From assembly GCF_008642295.1 (NCBI RefSeq), contig NZ_CP029190.1, positions 1,488,001 through 1,552,000 on the forward strand: a DNA stretch of 64,000 nt. The letters run 5' to 3'. Position 1 is the stretch's first letter, and every line of letters begins with the position of its first letter. Made by a program: the position numbers and the translations under genes. Below, one piece after another: positions 61,524-64,000 of the stretch. The notes below the pieces were generated by a model. It made no database searches. It saw only the letters and a program-made list of their open reading frames with translations, and was not told the origin of the DNA. The stretch comes from Streptomyces venezuelae (lineage in GTDB: Bacteria > Actinomycetota > Actinomycetes > Streptomycetales > Streptomycetaceae).

Positions 61524-62464
61524 CCACCGCCGCGCATCACCTGCACACCGACTCCGGCGCCGACGCGCCGTACGCGCTGTCGCACCTGGACGCCCTCGAG
61601 TCCGAGGCCGTGCACATCTTCCGCGAGGTGGCGGGCGAGTTCGAGAAGCCGGTGATCCTTTTCTCCGGCGGCAAGGACTCCATCGTCATGCTGCACCTGG
61701 CGCTGAAGGCGTTCGCTCCCGCGCCGGTGCCGTTCACCCTGCTGCACGTGGACACCGGCCACAACTTCCCCGAGGTCCTCGAATACCGCGACCGCACGGT
61801 GGCCGAGCACGGGCTGCGCCTGCACGTGGCCTCCGTCCAGGAGTACATCGACGCCGGCAGGCTGCGCGAGCGCCCGGACGGCACCCGCAACCCGCTGCAG
61901 ACCGTCCCGCTGACCGAGGCGATCCAGCAGCTGAAGTTCGACGCCGTGTTCGGCGGCGGCCGGCGCGACGAGGAGAAGGCCCGCGCCAAGGAGCGGGTGT
62001 TCTCGCTGCGCGACGAGTTCTCCCAGTGGGACCCGCGCCGCCAGCGCCCCGAGCTGTGGCAGCTCTACAACGGCCGGCACGCCCCCGGCGAGCACGTCCG
62101 CGTGTTCCCGCTGTCCAACTGGACCGAGCTGGACGTGTGGCAGTACATCGCCCGCGAGAACATCGAGCTGCCCGAGATCTACTTCGCCCATGAGCGCGAG
62201 GTGTTCCAGCGCAACGGCATGTGGCTGACGGCCGGCGAGTGGGGCGGCCCGAAGGACACCGAGCAGGTCCAGACCCGGCTGATCCGCTACCGCACCGTCG
62301 GTGACATGTCCTGCACCGGTGCCGTCGACTCCGACGCCGCCACGCTGGACGCCGTGATCGCCGAGATCGCCGTCTCCCGGCTCACCGAGCGGGGCGCGAC
62401 CCGCGCCGACGACAAGATGTCCGAGGCCGCGATGGAAGACCGCAAGCGCGAAGGGTACTTCTAG
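61520..62464 (+). CDS. cysD: Sulfate adenylyltransferase subunit 2
   Basis: A 314-residue PP-loop ATP pyrophosphatase that makes APS from sulfate and ATP, with the energy of GTP hydrolysis by CysN. The PP-loop SGGKDS lies at 49-54, and LLHVDTGHNFPEVLEYRD, GGGRRDEEKARAKERVFSLRD and the C-terminal RKREGYF are all conserved. It starts in an ATGA overlap with cysC and ends two bases before cysN. Confidence 0.97.
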   Translation: MTTAAHHLHTDSGADAPYALSHLDALESEAVHIFREVAGEFEKPVILFSGGKDSIVMLHLALKAFAPAPVPFTLLHVDTGHNFPEVLEYRDRTVAEHGLRLHVASVQEYIDAGRLRERPDGTRNPLQTVPLTEAIQQLKFDAVFGGGRRDEEKARAKERVFSLRDEFSQWDPRRQRPELWQLYNGRHAPGEHVRVFPLSNWTELDVWQYIARENIELPEIYFAHEREVFQRNGMWLTAGEWGGPKDTEQVQTRLIRYRTVGDMSCTGAVDSDAATLDAVIAEIAVSRLTERGATRADDKMSEAAMEDRKREGYF

Positions 62465-62466
62465 CC

Positions 62467-63795
62467 ATGACCAGCACCACCGAGCAGCTCAGCGCTACCA
62501 CGCTGCTGCGCTTCGCGACCGCCGGCTCCGTCGACGACGGCAAGTCCACCCTGGTCGGCCGGCTCCTGCACGACTCCAAGTCGGTCCTGGAGGACCAGCT
62601 GGAGGCCGTCGAGGCGGTCTCCCAGGCCCGCGGCCAGGAAGCCCCGGACCTGGCGCTGCTGACCGACGGCCTGCGGGCCGAGCGGGAGCAGGGCATCACC
62701 ATCGACGTGGCCTACCGCTACTTCGCCACCGCGCGCCGCCGGTTCATCCTGGCGGACACCCCGGGGCACGTGCAGTACACCCGGAACATGGTCACCGGCG
62801 CCTCCACCGCCGAGCTGGCCGTGGTCCTGGTCGACGCCCGCAACGGCGTGGTCGAGCAGACCCGCCGGCACGCCGCCGTGGCCGCCCTGCTCCGCGTCCC
62901 GCACGTGGTCCTCGCGGTCAACAAGATGGACCTCGTCGACTACCGGGAGTCCGTCTTCGCGGCCATCGCGAAGGAGTTCACCACGTACGCCTCCGAGCTC
63001 GGCGTCCCGGAGATCACCGCGATCCCGATCTCGGCGCTGGCCGGGGACAACGTGGTGGAGCCGTCCGCGAACATGGACTGGTACGGCGGCCCGACGGTGC
63101 TGGAGCACCTGGAGACCGTGCCGGTCAGCCACGACCTCACGGCCTGCCCGGCGCGTTTCCCGGTGCAGTACGTGATCCGGCCGCAGACCGCCGAGCACCC
63201 CGACTACCGGGGCTACGCCGGCCAGATCGCCTCCGGTGTGCTGCGCGTCGGCGAGGCCGTGACCGTACTGCCCTCGGGGAAGACCTCGGTGATCGAGGGC
63301 ATCGACGCGCTCGGCGAGAGCGTGGACATCGCCTGGGCGCCGCAGTCGGTGACCCTGCGGCTGGCCGACGACATCGACATCTCGCGCGGCGACCTGATCG
63401 CGCCGTCCGCGAGCGCCCCGGCCACCACCCAGGATGTCGAGGCGACGGTCTGCCACGTGGCGGACCAGCCGCTGACCGTCGGTGCCCGGGTGCTGCTGAA
63501 GCACACCACGCGCACGGTCAAGGCGATCGTCAAGGAGATCCCCTCGCGGCTGACCCTCGACGACCTGTCCCAGCACCCGGAGCCCGGGCAGCTGGTGGCG
63601 AACGACATCGGCCGCGTGGTCGTCCGCACCGCCGAGCCGCTGGCGCTCGACGCGTACGCCGACTCGCGCCGCACCGGGTCCTTCCTGCTGATCGACCCGG
63701 CCGACGGAACCACCCTCGCCGCGGGCATGGCGGGCGAGTCCTTCGCCTCCCGGGCCGAGACCGCGGTGGCCGAGGACGACGGGTGGGACTTCTGA
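62467..63795 (+). CDS. cysN: Sulfate adenylyltransferase subunit 1 (GTPase)
   Basis: A 442-residue EF-Tu-like GTPase that powers CysD. The G1 motif is GSVDDGKST (20-28), the G2 region is REQGITIDVAYRYF, G3 is DTPGH (97-101) and NKMD is present. Two beta-barrel domains follow. There is no fused APS kinase domain, in line with the separate cysC. It is the last gene of the operon inside the window. Confidence 0.97.
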   Translation: MTSTTEQLSATTLLRFATAGSVDDGKSTLVGRLLHDSKSVLEDQLEAVEAVSQARGQEAPDLALLTDGLRAEREQGITIDVAYRYFATARRRFILADTPGHVQYTRNMVTGASTAELAVVLVDARNGVVEQTRRHAAVAALLRVPHVVLAVNKMDLVDYRESVFAAIAKEFTTYASELGVPEITAIPISALAGDNVVEPSANMDWYGGPTVLEHLETVPVSHDLTACPARFPVQYVIRPQTAEHPDYRGYAGQIASGVLRVGEAVTVLPSGKTSVIEGIDALGESVDIAWAPQSVTLRLADDIDISRGDLIAPSASAPATTQDVEATVCHVADQPLTVGARVLLKHTTRTVKAIVKEIPSRLTLDDLSQHPEPGQLVANDIGRVVVRTAEPLALDAYADSRRTGSFLLIDPADGTTLAAGMAGESFASRAETAVAEDDGWDF

Positions 63796-63886
63796 TCATG
63801 CCGTCCGACATGTACTCCACCTTTGCGAAGGAGGGCGGTCGCGTAGGCAGCGGCGCCCTCGGCAGTGGCCAGGGAGGGGTGGGCCG

Positions 63887-63955
63887 ATGTGCGCGATGAC
63901 CGCCTCCGCCCCTGCCCTTGTCCCGCTCCACAGACGAAAACGTCATAGATCATGA
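63887..63955 (+). other. Short ORF with good ribosome-binding site before the next gene
   Basis: A 22-codon frame beginning MCAMTASAPALVPLHRRKRH is preceded by GGGAGGGG with about eight-base spacing. The LVPLHRR stretch recalls the arginine-histidine part of sulfur-gene leader peptides, but it lacks the terminal Cys-Pro. It lies between cysN and the gene starting near 63978. Coding status is uncertain. Confidence 0.3.
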
Positions 63956-63958
63956 CGT
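63940..63958. promoter_or_regulatory. Palindrome upstream of the last, truncated gene
   Basis: ACGTCAT-AGATC-ATGACGT (63940-63958) is a perfect 7-base inverted repeat with a five-base centre, about 20 bases before the next start. It is a likely operator for the gene that leaves the window. Confidence 0.45.
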
Positions 63959-63977
63959 AACGAGAGGAATGGCCTCC

Positions 63978-64000
63978 GTGCCTGCCACCGGAACCGCCCG
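63978..64000 (+). CDS. Start of a gene cut by the window end
   Basis: GTG at 63978 has GAGAGGA nine bases upstream; the ATG at 63969 in the same frame is an alternative. Only seven complete codons are visible, beginning with V-P-A-T-G-T-A, so the product cannot be named. In related operons the genes after cysN often encode sulfonate or sulfate ABC uptake proteins, which would fit but is not shown here. Confidence 0.35.

Overview
The window is very GC-rich, with G or C at nearly every third codon position and dense operons in which stop and start codons overlap. It carries a geosmin synthase, a DmdR/IdeR-type iron box, a cysteine-type leader peptide ahead of sulfite reductase and an IS1182-type transposase remnant. 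Together these point to Streptomyces or a very close relative. No tRNA, rRNA or CRISPR array was seen.

The most unusual region is 1280-10400 on the minus strand. It is a compact RiPP-type operon behind its own promoter. The gene order in the direction of transcription is: a 54-residue precursor peptide, a strong hairpin, a RoxA-like JmjC oxygenase, an arginase-family enzyme, a radical SAM/SPASM enzyme, a second JmjC/cupin oxygenase, an aldo-keto reductase, an ABC ATPase, two ABC-2 permeases and a phytanoyl-CoA-dioxygenase-like enzyme. Nearly every junction is an ATGA, GTGA or TGATG overlap. The gene set suggests radical cross-linking or C-H modification, arginine-to-ornithine conversion and hydroxylation of a Cys-, Trp- and Tyr-free peptide, followed by export. 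It begins just after the 3' end of cobN (1-1243).

From 10.7 to 17.3 kb lie a DUF1304 gene with its TetR regulator and a doubled TetR-type operator, nadE, an ABC exporter and the bifunctional geosmin synthase. From 17.3 to 26.1 kb is a purine catabolism locus: XdhC-like maturation factor, purine permease and three-subunit xanthine dehydrogenase, with a divergent PucR regulator. From 26.3 to 34.3 kb come a TPR protein, a GntR regulator, an iron-regulated FhuF-like reductase, a DUF2637 membrane protein, an anti-sigma-type ATPase, a PoxB-like enzyme and a PP2C-like phosphatase.

From 34.5 to 46 kb are a secreted beta-helix protein, a large subtilisin-like protease with a divergent LuxR/TrmB-like regulator, RsgA with a short upstream ORF, a VOC/AraC pair, an ArsR/flavin-reductase pair around a perfect palindrome, and a deleted transposase. 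From 46.1 to 57.3 kb are a 2046-residue RHS protein, a BrkB-like membrane protein, an acyl-CoA dehydrogenase, a GAF regulator and a GNAT. A repeat-rich intergenic stretch follows. The window ends with the assimilatory sulfate reduction operon (sir, small zinc-ribbon protein, cysH, cysC, cysD, cysN) and the first bases of another gene.
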